Shown here piece by piece: positions 26,626 through 34,044 of a stretch of DNA of 64,000 nt (position 1 is the first letter of the stretch; every line of letters begins with the position of its first letter). Origin of the DNA: Aestuariibaculum suncheonense. GTDB taxonomy: Bacteria > Bacteroidota > Bacteroidia > Flavobacteriales > Flavobacteriaceae. Location: positions 111,926 to 175,925 of the forward strand of contig NZ_JACVXC010000008.1 of assembly GCF_014596935.1 (NCBI RefSeq). The letters run 5' to 3'. Both the position numbers and the translations under genes were made by a program. The notes beneath the pieces were generated by a model. The model saw only the letters and a program-made list of their open reading frames with translations. It had not been told where the DNA came from and made no database searches.

Positions 26626-26715
26626 AATATCAGCTTTAAGGCGCAGCTAGGGGCAGAGGAGCATGGCCAAGCGTAGCGTTTGCCATGCGCATGCAAAGCC
26701 TTAAAATCAGATATT
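26626..26715. ncRNA. Candidate structured RNA or terminal hairpin element
   Basis: Outer stem AATATC (26626-26631) with GATATT (26710-26715), next stem TTTAAGGC (26635-26642) with GCCTTAAA (26698-26705), and an inner hairpin CATGGC (26662-26667) with GCCATG (26682-26687). The pairings are nested and exact, with small asymmetric joints. Whether it is transcribed is unknown. It could also be the end of a non-autonomous element. Confidence 0.35.
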
Positions 26716-26896
26716 CAAGAAATGAATCAGAAGTCTAGCGGCCTGTCCTGAGCGGAGTCGAAGGGTTTGTTACTTTTTTTGGCAATGCAAATCGACGAAG
26801 GAGATTCATGAACTCCTAAATTTATAATATAAAATAGTGAACTAAAAAAGTAAAGGTATTAGGGGGATAATTTCATTTTGAATAAAAATAAACTAT

Positions 26897-26986
26897 GTCA
26901 CTCTGAACTAGTTTAGCTACGCTGAATATTCGATTTCAGGGACTAAACAAGATGTAGTAGAGATGCTGAAATGAATTCAGCATGAC
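26897..26986. repeat. GTCA..TGAC imperfect palindrome (dispersed-repeat type)
   Basis: Left arm GTCACTCTGAACTAGTTTAG and right arm CTGAAATGAATTCAGCATGA followed by C are roughly complementary, giving a 90-bp imperfect palindrome with GTCA / TGAC outer ends. It resembles dispersed repeats common in Flavobacteriaceae genomes. Confidence 0.6.
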
Positions 26987-27073
26987 AGTTGTGAGAGTTC
27001 AGGAGTTTATTATTGACTACGTCGAATCTTCGATTTCCTGCGGAGGCAGGAATCTATCAAGGAGTGCGTATTA

Positions 27074-27101
27074 TGGATGCCTGCCTGCGCAGGCATGACA
27101 A
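27074..27101. repeat. Single CCTGCCTGCGCAGG hairpin repeat
   Basis: GGATGCCTGCCTGCGCAGGC followed by ATGACA: a short perfect hairpin with ATGAC on its 3' side. It is the same family as the copies around the second GIY-YIG gene near 31.5-32.5 kb. Confidence 0.75.
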
Positions 27102-27108
27102 GAGAAGT

Positions 27109-27807
27109 TTACTCTATAACTTCAACATTACGAATGTAAATGTTCTTCAATGGCCAGTCGGCATCATCGGTGTCTACAGCAGCAATTTTATCAATCACAT
27201 CCATACCTTTGGTTACACGACCAAAAATAGAAAAATCACCATCTAAAAAGTGCGAGCCACCGTGCTGCTGTACAATAAAAAACTCGTACGGCGAAGCCAG
27301 TTTATGCGGATTGTCAATCTCACTACTTGGCATCGAAATCACCCCGCGATCGTGTTTAAAACCACGTTTGGTATCGGCAGGCAATAAGTAACGTCCAATG
27401 TTCGCACGTTTACGTCCTACCTCAATGTCGTCGCTACTTCCGGCCTGTACCATAAAATTGTTAATTACACGGTAAAACTGGGTGCCGTTAAAGTATTTCT
27501 GTTTGGTTAAAAAGATAAAGTTGGCGCGGTGGTATTTGGTTTCTTCAAACAGTAAAATCTCGATATCCCCAAAGTCGGTGCTAATACGTACTTTATTCTC
27601 TTTGTTTTCTTCACCGTACTTTAAAAAGAACTCCATAGCATTTTTATCGGTAAGCTTCGGGTAGGTGCGTTTTTTAGGTTCTACCAGTTTGGGTTTGCTA
27701 TCTACAGTTTCAGTCTTGGTATCTTCGGTCTTATTTTTTTGTTTAGATTGTTTATCTTCACAATTCAGAAATAAACAAGAAAGACATAAAAACAAGATAA
27801 AGCGCAT
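27109..27807 (-). CDS. Cyclophilin-type peptidylprolyl isomerase lipoprotein
   Basis: With the ATG at 27807 the protein has 232 residues and a lipoprotein signal (Cys16, LFLNC). An upstream ATT/TTG-type extension would lack a signal and would overlap the neighbour, so this start is preferred. After a charged linker of about 50 residues comes a cyclophilin domain: FYRVINNFMVQAGS, the EFFIVQQHGGSHFLDGDFSIFG segment and GMDVIDKIA. It catalyses cis-trans isomerisation of Xaa-Pro bonds, here probably for periplasmic or outer-membrane protein folding. Its start codon lies five bases from the divergent NUDIX start, so promoters must overlap the neighbouring coding sequence. Confidence 0.9.
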   Translation of the reverse strand: MRFILFLCLSCLFLNCEDKQSKQKNKTEDTKTETVDSKPKLVEPKKRTYPKLTDKNAMEFFLKYGEENKENKVRISTDFGDIEILLFEETKYHRANFIFLTKQKYFNGTQFYRVINNFMVQAGSSDDIEVGRKRANIGRYLLPADTKRGFKHDRGVISMPSSEIDNPHKLASPYEFFIVQQHGGSHFLDGDFSIFGRVTKGMDVIDKIAAVDTDDADWPLKNIYIRNVEVIE

Positions 27808-27812
27808 AGTAT

Positions 27813-28460
27813 ATGAATTTTGATGAATTTTTAAAAGTTGCTTCAAAAATAAAAAATATACCACTACCAGCCGAATCTTCGCAGTTTAAAATGGTGCCAA
27901 CCTTTCGTCGTGAAGAGTTGCGCCAGGAACGCGATGCAGTAAAACAGGCAAGGCAGGCAGGTGTGATGGCCTTGTTTTATCCGGATGTTACCCACATTAC
28001 TCACATTATTTTAATCTTACGGAAAACCTATAAAGGCGTGCACTCGGCACAGGTGGGGTTTCCCGGAGGTAAGCTGGAAGACGACGATGCCTCGATTGAA
28101 GCCGCTGCCGTACGTGAAACGTTTGAAGAGGTAGGCGTTCCGGAAGACTATATTAAAGTGCTGCGCCGGTTAACCGAAGTGTATATACCGCCCAGTAATT
28201 TTTATGTGCATCCGTTTATAGGTTTGTGCCATTGTACGCCACAGTTTATAAAGCAGGATGAAGAAGTTGAGGCGCTGATAGAAGTGGCTTTAAGCGATTT
28301 TTTAGATGATACCAATGTGATTACCAAAACGGTACGTACTTCGTATAGCCCCGAAGTTGAGGTGCCGGCCTTTAAATTAAACGATCATGTGGTGTGGGGT
28401 GCTACCGCCATGATGCTCAGCGAAATAAAAGACTTATTAAAATCGGCCATGCTAGTCTAA
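27813..28460 (+). CDS. NUDIX hydrolase, CoA pyrophosphatase-like
   Basis: 215 residues, cytoplasmic. The Nudix box is complete: GGKLEDDDASIEAAAVRETF then EEVGV, preceded by the HSAQVGFPGG motif that marks the CoA-pyrophosphatase (NudL/YeaB) branch. It would hydrolyse CoA or related nucleoside diphosphate derivatives with Mg2+ or Mn2+. A lysophospholipid acyltransferase gene follows 52 bases downstream. The start codon is only five bases from the divergent cyclophilin start. Confidence 0.9.
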   Translation: MNFDEFLKVASKIKNIPLPAESSQFKMVPTFRREELRQERDAVKQARQAGVMALFYPDVTHITHIILILRKTYKGVHSAQVGFPGGKLEDDDASIEAAAVRETFEEVGVPEDYIKVLRRLTEVYIPPSNFYVHPFIGLCHCTPQFIKQDEEVEALIEVALSDFLDDTNVITKTVRTSYSPEVEVPAFKLNDHVVWGATAMMLSEIKDLLKSAMLV

Positions 28461-28469
28461 TAGATTTAT

Positions 28470-28477
28470 TACATTTG
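28470..28477 (+). promoter_or_regulatory. Possible -7 promoter element before the acyltransferase gene
   Basis: TACATTTG matches TAnnTTTG, 36 bases ahead of the ATG. No TTG -33 element is seen at the expected distance, so the call is weak. Confidence 0.35.
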
Positions 28478-28512
28478 TAGCTGCTAACTAAATATATTTG
28501 AGGCACGATTGT

Positions 28513-29310
28513 ATGGGGTTGTTTAAGAAAAATCCGTTTGGGCATATACTTATTGTAAAGAAGTGGTTAATCCGTATTTTAGGTGCTATGACGCACCAGC
28601 GCTTTCGCGGATTCAACGAATTACAAATTGAAGGTTCTGAAATTATAAAGAACCTGCCGGACAAGAACGTGCTGTTCATTTCGAATCACCAGACGTATTT
28701 TGCCGATGTGGTGGCTATGTTTCACGTGTTTAACGCGAGTTTAAGTGGCCGTGTTGATTCTATTAAAAATGTAGGCTACCTGTGGCATCCTAAACTAAAT
28801 ATCTATTATGTAGCAGCCAAAGAAACCATGAAAGCCGGCTTACTGCCAAAAATATTAGCTTACGTGGGGTCGATTAGTATCGAGCGTACCTGGCGAGCTG
28901 AAGGTAAAGATGTTAACCGTCAGGTAAAAATGAGCGATATCTCGAATATAGGGAAAGCGCTGGATGATGGTTGGGTGATTACCTTTCCGCAGGGCACAAC
29001 CACACCGTTTAAACCGATTCGTAAAGGAACGGCTCATATTATAAAACGCTACAAACCAGTGGTGGTGCCTATCGTAATTGATGGCTTCCGCCGTTCGTTC
29101 GATAAAAAAGGCTTACGCATCAAGAAGAAAAACATTCTTCAAAGTATGGAGATTAAAGCGCCGTTAGAGATTGATTACGATAATGATACAACCGAAGATA
29201 TCGTAAAAAAGATAGAATACGCGATCGAGCAACATCCTTCATTTTTAAAAGTGATTCCTCAAAAAGAGCTGGAAGCTCAGGAAGCCTTAAACAAACTTAG
29301 AGAATGGTAA
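28513..29310 (+). CDS. 1-acylglycerol-3-phosphate acyltransferase family protein
   Basis: 265 residues from the ATG at 28513; an in-frame TTG 15 bases upstream is less likely. PlsC-type motifs are visible: NHQTYFADV (NHx4-5D, block I), a middle SIERTWR element, and FPQGTTTPFKPIRKGTAH (block III) followed by VVPIVIDGF (block IV). It transfers an acyl group to lysophosphatidic acid or a related lipid at the inner membrane. A TACATTTG element at 28470-28477 matches the -7 consensus and could give it its own promoter. recQ begins 34 bases after its stop. Confidence 0.88.
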   Translation: MGLFKKNPFGHILIVKKWLIRILGAMTHQRFRGFNELQIEGSEIIKNLPDKNVLFISNHQTYFADVVAMFHVFNASLSGRVDSIKNVGYLWHPKLNIYYVAAKETMKAGLLPKILAYVGSISIERTWRAEGKDVNRQVKMSDISNIGKALDDGWVITFPQGTTTPFKPIRKGTAHIIKRYKPVVVPIVIDGFRRSFDKKGLRIKKKNILQSMEIKAPLEIDYDNDTTEDIVKKIEYAIEQHPSFLKVIPQKELEAQEALNKLREW

Positions 29311-29344
29311 ACTAAGCTATTCCTGCGTTTTCTAGAAATAGCAC

Positions 29345-31459
29345 ATGGAAATTACAAACCTTCAGGACGCCGTATATTCTAATCTGAAAACCTATTTTGG
29401 TTACGATAGTTTTAGGGCGCAGCAGAAAGATATTGTCGAAACCGTACTAAACAACAACGATTGTTTAGTGATTATGCCTACCGGAGGAGGGAAATCAATA
29501 TGTTTTCAGTTACCGGCCTTATTGTTTCCGGGGGTTACTCTGGTCATTTCACCGTTAATTGCCCTGATGAAAGATCAGGTAGATGGTTTAAATGCGAATG
29601 GTATTAAAGCCTCGTTTTTTAACAGCAGTCAGGGAGCCGAAGAGCAGGAAGCCATTATAGAGCAGGTGGTGAACAAACAGTTAAAGCTGTTGTATGTCGC
29701 CCCGGAAAGTTTACCCGCATTACAGAATATTTTAAAGGAAACTTACATTAGTTGTGTGGCCATTGATGAGGCACACTGTATCTCGTCGTGGGGTCATGAT
29801 TTTCGTCCCAGCTATCAGCAACTAGGGTTTTTAAAGGCCACTTTACCTAAAACGCCTTTTATAGCCTTAACCGCAACGGCCGATAAAGCCACACGTGACG
29901 ATATTTTAAAGCAGCTCCAGATAGAGCATGCCCGACAGTTTATCTCGTCGTTCGACAGGGAAAATATTTCCTTAGAGGTACGTCCGGCAGATAATCGGGT
30001 ATCGCAGATTGTAAAGTTTATTAGGAAACGCCCGAACCAATCGGGGATTGTGTACTGTTTAAGTCGGAAGGCGACCGAGCAGCTGGCGAGTAAACTGGCC
30101 AATAACGGTATTAAAGCTAAAGCCTACCATGCCGGATTAAATTTTGATGAGCGCAGTAAGGTTCAGGAAGAATTTATATTCGATAAAACGCAGATAGTGT
30201 GTGCTACCGTGGCCTTCGGGATGGGTATTGATAAATCGAACGTGCGCTGGGTTGTGCATTATAATATGCCTAAAAATATTGAAGGGTATTATCAGGAAAT
30301 TGGTCGTGCCGGACGTGACGGTTTAAAATCGCATGCGGTGTTGTTTCGCAGTTATGCCGATGTGATTCAGTTGCGAAACTTTGCATCAGGAACGTCTAAT
30401 GAAGAGGTGCAGGTAGCCAAAATAGAGCGCATGAAGCAGTTTGCTGAAGCGACCAGTTGCCGAAGAAAAATTCTGCTGAGTTATTTCGGGGAATTACTGG
30501 CAGAGAATTGTGGTAACTGCGATGTGTGTAAAAATCCTCCACAGTTTTTCGATGGGACGATTATTGCGCAAAAGGCACTGTCGGCAATCTACAGACTGAA
30601 AGAAACTGAAGCCATAGGTATGGTGATTGATGTGTTACGTGGGTCGCACAATGCAGCGGTACTGGAGAAGGGTTATACTCAGTTAAAAACTTTTGGTATT
30701 GGTAAAGATATTGCCTGGAAAGACTGGCAGCATTTCATCATTCAGCTCATCAATCAGGGATTCTGTGAGATTGCCTTTCATAAGAATAACGCTTTACATC
30801 TAACGGAATTCTCGAAGAAAGTCTTGTTTGAAGGCGCAAAAGTGTCTTTAACAAAACCGGTTACCGTGGCTGAAGTGAAACCAGTAGAACGGGAACGTAA
30901 AGTCGCCAAACCGAAAGGCGGTTCTGGTCTGTTTGAGCGTTTACGTCAGTTGCGTTATAAGATTGCTCTGGAAGAAAACATTCCGGCGTATCTGGTATTC
31001 AGTGATGCGACATTAAAAGAGATTGAACGTGAGCGCCCAATGAGTGAAGACGACTTTTTACGCATTAGTGGGGTGGGGCAACGCAAGCTGGAAGTGTACG
31101 GTGATGAATTTATTGCCGAGATTCTGGATTTTATGGGATCGAAACCTAAGAAACCCAAAAAGACCGATACGCACATGGTGACTTATGAACTGTATAAGCA
31201 AGGGTTGTCTATTGAAGAAATATCCGTAAAGCGAAAGCTGAAATCGCCAACTATCTATTCGCATATCGCTAAATTATACAAAGACGGGAAGGCTATAAAT
31301 ATCTACGATTTTGTCACTAAAAGTGAGGTTGCTGCCGTTAAAAAAGCTTATAAAGACTTAGGAGCACCAGATGCATTAAAATCGTATTTCGATTACTTTA
31401 ACGAGCAGATGGATTATTTTAAAATCCGATTGGCCTTGAGCGTGATTGAGAAGGGGTAG
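29345..31459 (+). CDS. recQ: ATP-dependent DNA helicase RecQ
   Basis: 704 residues. Motifs in order are Walker A TGGGKS (46-51), the DEAH box (141-144), the helicase C-terminal domain with GRAGRDG, a zinc-binding region with Cys residues at about 373-395 (ending CGNCDVC), an RQC winged helix, an HRDC domain at about 528-592, and a C-terminal helix-turn-helix tail (LYKQGLSIEEISVKRKLKSP). It unwinds DNA 3' to 5' in recombination repair and replication restart. The gene is full length and flanked downstream by the second repeat/GIY-YIG island. No 3'-end duplication like that of the TRIC gene was found. Confidence 0.97.
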   Translation: MEITNLQDAVYSNLKTYFGYDSFRAQQKDIVETVLNNNDCLVIMPTGGGKSICFQLPALLFPGVTLVISPLIALMKDQVDGLNANGIKASFFNSSQGAEEQEAIIEQVVNKQLKLLYVAPESLPALQNILKETYISCVAIDEAHCISSWGHDFRPSYQQLGFLKATLPKTPFIALTATADKATRDDILKQLQIEHARQFISSFDRENISLEVRPADNRVSQIVKFIRKRPNQSGIVYCLSRKATEQLASKLANNGIKAKAYHAGLNFDERSKVQEEFIFDKTQIVCATVAFGMGIDKSNVRWVVHYNMPKNIEGYYQEIGRAGRDGLKSHAVLFRSYADVIQLRNFASGTSNEEVQVAKIERMKQFAEATSCRRKILLSYFGELLAENCGNCDVCKNPPQFFDGTIIAQKALSAIYRLKETEAIGMVIDVLRGSHNAAVLEKGYTQLKTFGIGKDIAWKDWQHFIIQLINQGFCEIAFHKNNALHLTEFSKKVLFEGAKVSLTKPVTVAEVKPVERERKVAKPKGGSGLFERLRQLRYKIALEENIPAYLVFSDATLKEIERERPMSEDDFLRISGVGQRKLEVYGDEFIAEILDFMGSKPKKPKKTDTHMVTYELYKQGLSIEEISVKRKLKSPTIYSHIAKLYKDGKAINIYDFVTKSEVAAVKKAYKDLGAPDALKSYFDYFNEQMDYFKIRLALSVIEKG

Positions 31460-31499
31460 AAAGTTAAGAGTCTATTTCAATAAACTTTCGTTTATAAGG

Positions 31500-31795
31500 T
31501 ATGTTGTTAGGGTTTTGTGGATTCCTGCCTGCGCAGGAATGACAACAGTGTTTTGTTTGAAACTATAATTTACTTTTGTTTGGAGTTACGTATCGTGCAT
31601 GCATAGGGGGATAAAATGCTATCTTTTTGGAGTTTTTTTGAGGTTCCTGCCTGCGCAGAATGACAATGGTGTTTTGTTTGAAACTATAATTTACTTTTGT
31701 TTGGAGTTACGTATCGTGCATGCATAGGGAGGATAAAATGCTATCTTTTTGGAGTTTTTTTGAGGTTCCTGCCTGCACAGGAATGACAAAATTAG
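31500..31795. repeat. Tandem 122-bp repeats with CCTGCCTGCGCAGG hairpins
   Basis: The hairpin word TTCCTGCC recurs at 31522, 31644 and 31766, spaced 122 bases each. The linkers between them are nearly identical and contain TTACGTATCGTGCATGCATA. Each hairpin (ATTCCTGC-CTGC-GCAGGAAT in the best copy) is followed by GAC, giving an ATGAC end. One copy has lost a base and one has a changed loop. Confidence 0.9.
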
Positions 31796-31834
31796 TGGAT
31801 AGTTTAAGGCTAATTAATTAGATTTTATTTTGAA

Positions 31835-31985
31835 GTTTTCTGTCATACCTGCGGATGCAGGTATCCACTTCTGATTTAGACTACTTCAATGAACCTTTTT
31901 TGTGGTTTTTAACTATTGTGTTATCTTCGAAGTATAGGTTTATGTCATACCTGAGAAGGTAGGTGCCCACTTCTATTTTTGCTGA
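31835..31985. repeat. Inverted-orientation hairpin copies (GTCATACCTG..CAGGTATCCAC)
   Basis: Two copies, GTCATACCTGCGGATGCAGG and GTCATACCTGAGAAGGTAGG, each followed by T(A)CCCAC-like bases, read in the opposite orientation to the tandem copies. They abut the second GIY-YIG gene. Confidence 0.75.
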
Positions 31986-31989
31986 TTTA

Positions 31990-32292
31990 ATGTATAAGAC
32001 CATTCATCAATATTATCTTTATATTATAACCAATAAAAATAACGGTACCTTGTATATTGGAGTAACAAATAATCTTGAACGAAGGATGTTTGAGCATAAA
32101 AGAGGAGTTATTGAAGGTTTTTTAAAGCGATACGGTTTGAGTCGGTTAGTTTATTTTGAAACCTTTCAATACATTAACGATGCTATCAAGCGTGAAAAGA
32201 ACATGAAAAAATGGAAGCGTTCCTGGAAAATAACATTAATTGAAACGGATAATCCTGATTGGAATGATTTAGCTAAAGATTGGTTGTTTTAA
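31990..32292 (+). CDS. Second solitary GIY-YIG endonuclease-domain protein
   Basis: 100 residues from the ATG at 31990. An in-frame GTG at 31963 lies inside the adjacent repeat and is unlikely as start. GIY-YIG features are YYLYIITNKNNGTLYIGVTNNL with Arg and His in the following helix, LVYFETF, REKNMKKWKR and NPDWNDL. It aligns along its length with the protein at 23953-24252, including the NP-E/D-WNDL tail, but with many substitutions, so the two are not a recent duplication. It is flanked by palindromic repeats of a different family from those around the first copy. Function is unknown. Confidence 0.85.
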   Translation: MYKTIHQYYLYIITNKNNGTLYIGVTNNLERRMFEHKRGVIEGFLKRYGLSRLVYFETFQYINDAIKREKNMKKWKRSWKITLIETDNPDWNDLAKDWLF

Positions 32293-32304
32293 TCAAGGGG
32301 TCAT

Positions 32305-32485
32305 GTGGATTCCTGCCTGCGCAGGAATGACAAAAGGCATTTTGGTTAATTGTTTATATTTGGGCAAGTCGTTTTGAAGTTAGTTGTTATGTCTTTGAGT
32401 CTAATAGAAAAGTCTATTATTAGAGTCGTTAGTCTGATTTTATGGTTTACAGTTAACTGTCATACCTGCGCAGGCAGGTATTAAT
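32305..32485. repeat. Right-hand copies of the CCTGCCTGCGCAGG repeat
   Basis: ATTCCTGCCTGCGCAGGAAT plus GAC at about 32309-32331, and the inverted form GTCATACCTGCGCAGGCAGG at 32459-32478, lie downstream of the GIY-YIG gene. A TATATTTG at 32355-32362 between them fits the -7 consensus and might serve the pentapeptide gene. Confidence 0.75.
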
Positions 32486-32507
32486 ATTATCAATAAAAAA
32501 ATGAACT

Positions 32508-33074
32508 ATGCACCTCGTTGAAGACCAGGTTTTCGAAAAACAGGATTTTACAGTAAACCGATTGCCTAAAGGCGATTACGATTACTGTACGTTTATCAAC
32601 TGTAATTTTTCAGAGAGCCTTTTGTCTGAAATTAAGTTTCAGGAATGTGAGTTTATCGATTGTAATTTAAGTTCAGCAAATATCACCTATACCAGTTTTC
32701 AGGACGTTCAATTTAAACGTTGTAAAATGCTCGGGTTGCATTTTGAGAACTGTAATACCTTTGGACTGGCACTCACAATAGACGATTGCATGCTAGACCA
32801 CAGCTCGTTTTATCAAGTGGGATTAAAAACCAGTCGAATCACCAATACTAAATGTGTACATGTCGATTTCACCGAAGCGGATTTAAGTGGGGTAAATCTG
32901 GAAGACTGCGATTTTACAAATGCCACTTTTCAAAATACAGTGTTGGAACGCACCGATTTTAGAAAAGCGAAATATTACCGAATACACCCGGAACACAATA
33001 AATTGAAAGGTGCTAAATTTGCCTTAGAAGGTATTTCAGGACTTTTAGAAACATATCAAATAACTATAGAATAA
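32508..33074 (+). CDS. Pentapeptide repeat protein, Qnr/MfpA-like in size
   Basis: 188 residues made almost entirely of A(D/N)LXX-type pentapeptides, such as CTFINCNFSES, CEFIDCNLSSANI, VDFTEADLSGVNLEDCDF and TNATFQNTVLERTDF. These form a right-handed quadrilateral beta-helix. Proteins of this length include MfpA and Qnr, which mimic DNA and protect gyrase from quinolones, but many pentapeptide proteins have other roles. No signal peptide. The next gene, an AraC regulator, begins seven bases downstream, followed by a drug exporter gene. This context is compatible with a resistance role but does not prove it. Confidence 0.88.
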   Translation: MHLVEDQVFEKQDFTVNRLPKGDYDYCTFINCNFSESLLSEIKFQECEFIDCNLSSANITYTSFQDVQFKRCKMLGLHFENCNTFGLALTIDDCMLDHSSFYQVGLKTSRITNTKCVHVDFTEADLSGVNLEDCDFTNATFQNTVLERTDFRKAKYYRIHPEHNKLKGAKFALEGISGLLETYQITIE

Positions 33075-33081
33075 TTCGTCT

Positions 33082-33957
33082 ATGAAGGTATTCGATACCA
33101 TAGAAGATTTGCTTTCTGAGCTTCATATTACTAAAAAAAGTGTGTCGCCTGATTTCTTTATTCTAAAGTTTGATGATTTGGATTATGCTCGTCGCGTCGA
33201 GACTTTCCCGCATTACAAGCGTTTTTTTGAGATAACCTTTTACGAGGAAAATAAAAATGAGGTACAGGTAGGTCATACCACTATGAAGGATTTAAGTGAC
33301 TCCATTATGTTTACTTCGCCTATGCAATCCCTGTCGGTGATTCGTAAGGAAAAGCCTGTGGGGATGATTGTTTTCTTTAAAGCTAAATTTTTTACACCCA
33401 AAAGACATCAGTACGATATTCAGCATGAATTTCCGTTTTTTAAATTAAATACTAAACCGTCGTTTAAAATCAGTAAAGACGAAAAAGGGTATATAAAGCA
33501 GCTATTGGAAACCATGCATGATGAGTTTGAAAAGCAGGAACCACAGTGTGTAGAGATTATTCAGTCGTATTTAAATATTCTGCTAAACTACATAAAACGT
33601 ATTTTAAAAGGAGAGTCGGGTAATGTGAAATTGAAACGTTATGAAGAGTTAACCAATGCTTTTGAAGAGCTGGTGCTTGAAGAAACCGGTAAGTACAAAA
33701 CCATAGCCGAATACGCCAGTTTGTTGAATATCACACCCATTTATTTATCAGAATGTACCAAGCGTGCCAACGGACGTTCTGCCAAACAGATTTTAACCAA
33801 TTACCAGATGCTTCGTGCTAAATCTTTACTGGTACAAACGACTCAAACTATTGAGGAGATTACAAGAGTTATGGGGTTTGAGGAGGCTACTAACTTTATA
33901 AAATTCTTTAAAAACAACGAAGGGGTAACGCCTTCTGTTTTTAGAAAACTACCTTAA
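33082..33957 (+). CDS. AraC family transcriptional regulator
   Basis: 291 residues. An N-terminal cupin-like sensing region (residues about 1-170) is followed by the two helix-turn-helix AraC domain at about 190-290: KTIAEYASLLNITPIYLSEC, AKQILTNYQMLRAKSLL, TIEEITRVMGFEEATNFIKF and TPSVFRKLP. It lies seven bases after the pentapeptide gene and 87 bases before the Bcr/CflA exporter, which has its own likely promoter in the gap. The regulator is the obvious candidate to control the exporter. The ligand is unknown. Confidence 0.93.
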   Translation: MKVFDTIEDLLSELHITKKSVSPDFFILKFDDLDYARRVETFPHYKRFFEITFYEENKNEVQVGHTTMKDLSDSIMFTSPMQSLSVIRKEKPVGMIVFFKAKFFTPKRHQYDIQHEFPFFKLNTKPSFKISKDEKGYIKQLLETMHDEFEKQEPQCVEIIQSYLNILLNYIKRILKGESGNVKLKRYEELTNAFEELVLEETGKYKTIAEYASLLNITPIYLSECTKRANGRSAKQILTNYQMLRAKSLLVQTTQTIEEITRVMGFEEATNFIKFFKNNEGVTPSVFRKLP

Positions 33958-33985
33958 AAAGTATCATTTTTCACCTGACTTTGAA

Positions 33986-34018
33986 TTGCTCTTAACCCTA
34001 CAGGTCGGTCTACCTTTG
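33986..34018 (+). promoter_or_regulatory. Promoter of the Bcr/CflA exporter gene
   Basis: TTG at 33986-33988, a 22-base spacer and TACCTTTG at 34011-34018 fit the Bacteroidota -33/-7 consensus. The start codon follows at 34045. It lies in the gap after the AraC gene. Confidence 0.65.
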
Positions 34019-34044
34019 CAGTATCCAATGGGAGAAGATTGCAT

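Larger units (their letters stand above)
26016..27108. other. 1.1-kb gene-free region rich in repeats and inverted repeats
   Basis: No credible coding sequence on either strand. It holds a decamer array (26311-26380), a possible long-range hairpin (26431-26537), a nested hairpin element (26626-26715), a TGTCCTGAGCGGAGTCGAAGG dispersed-type repeat near 26744, a GTCA..TGAC palindrome (26897-26986), and a CCTGCCTGCGCAGG hairpin ending at 27100. These are annotated separately. Confidence 0.7.
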
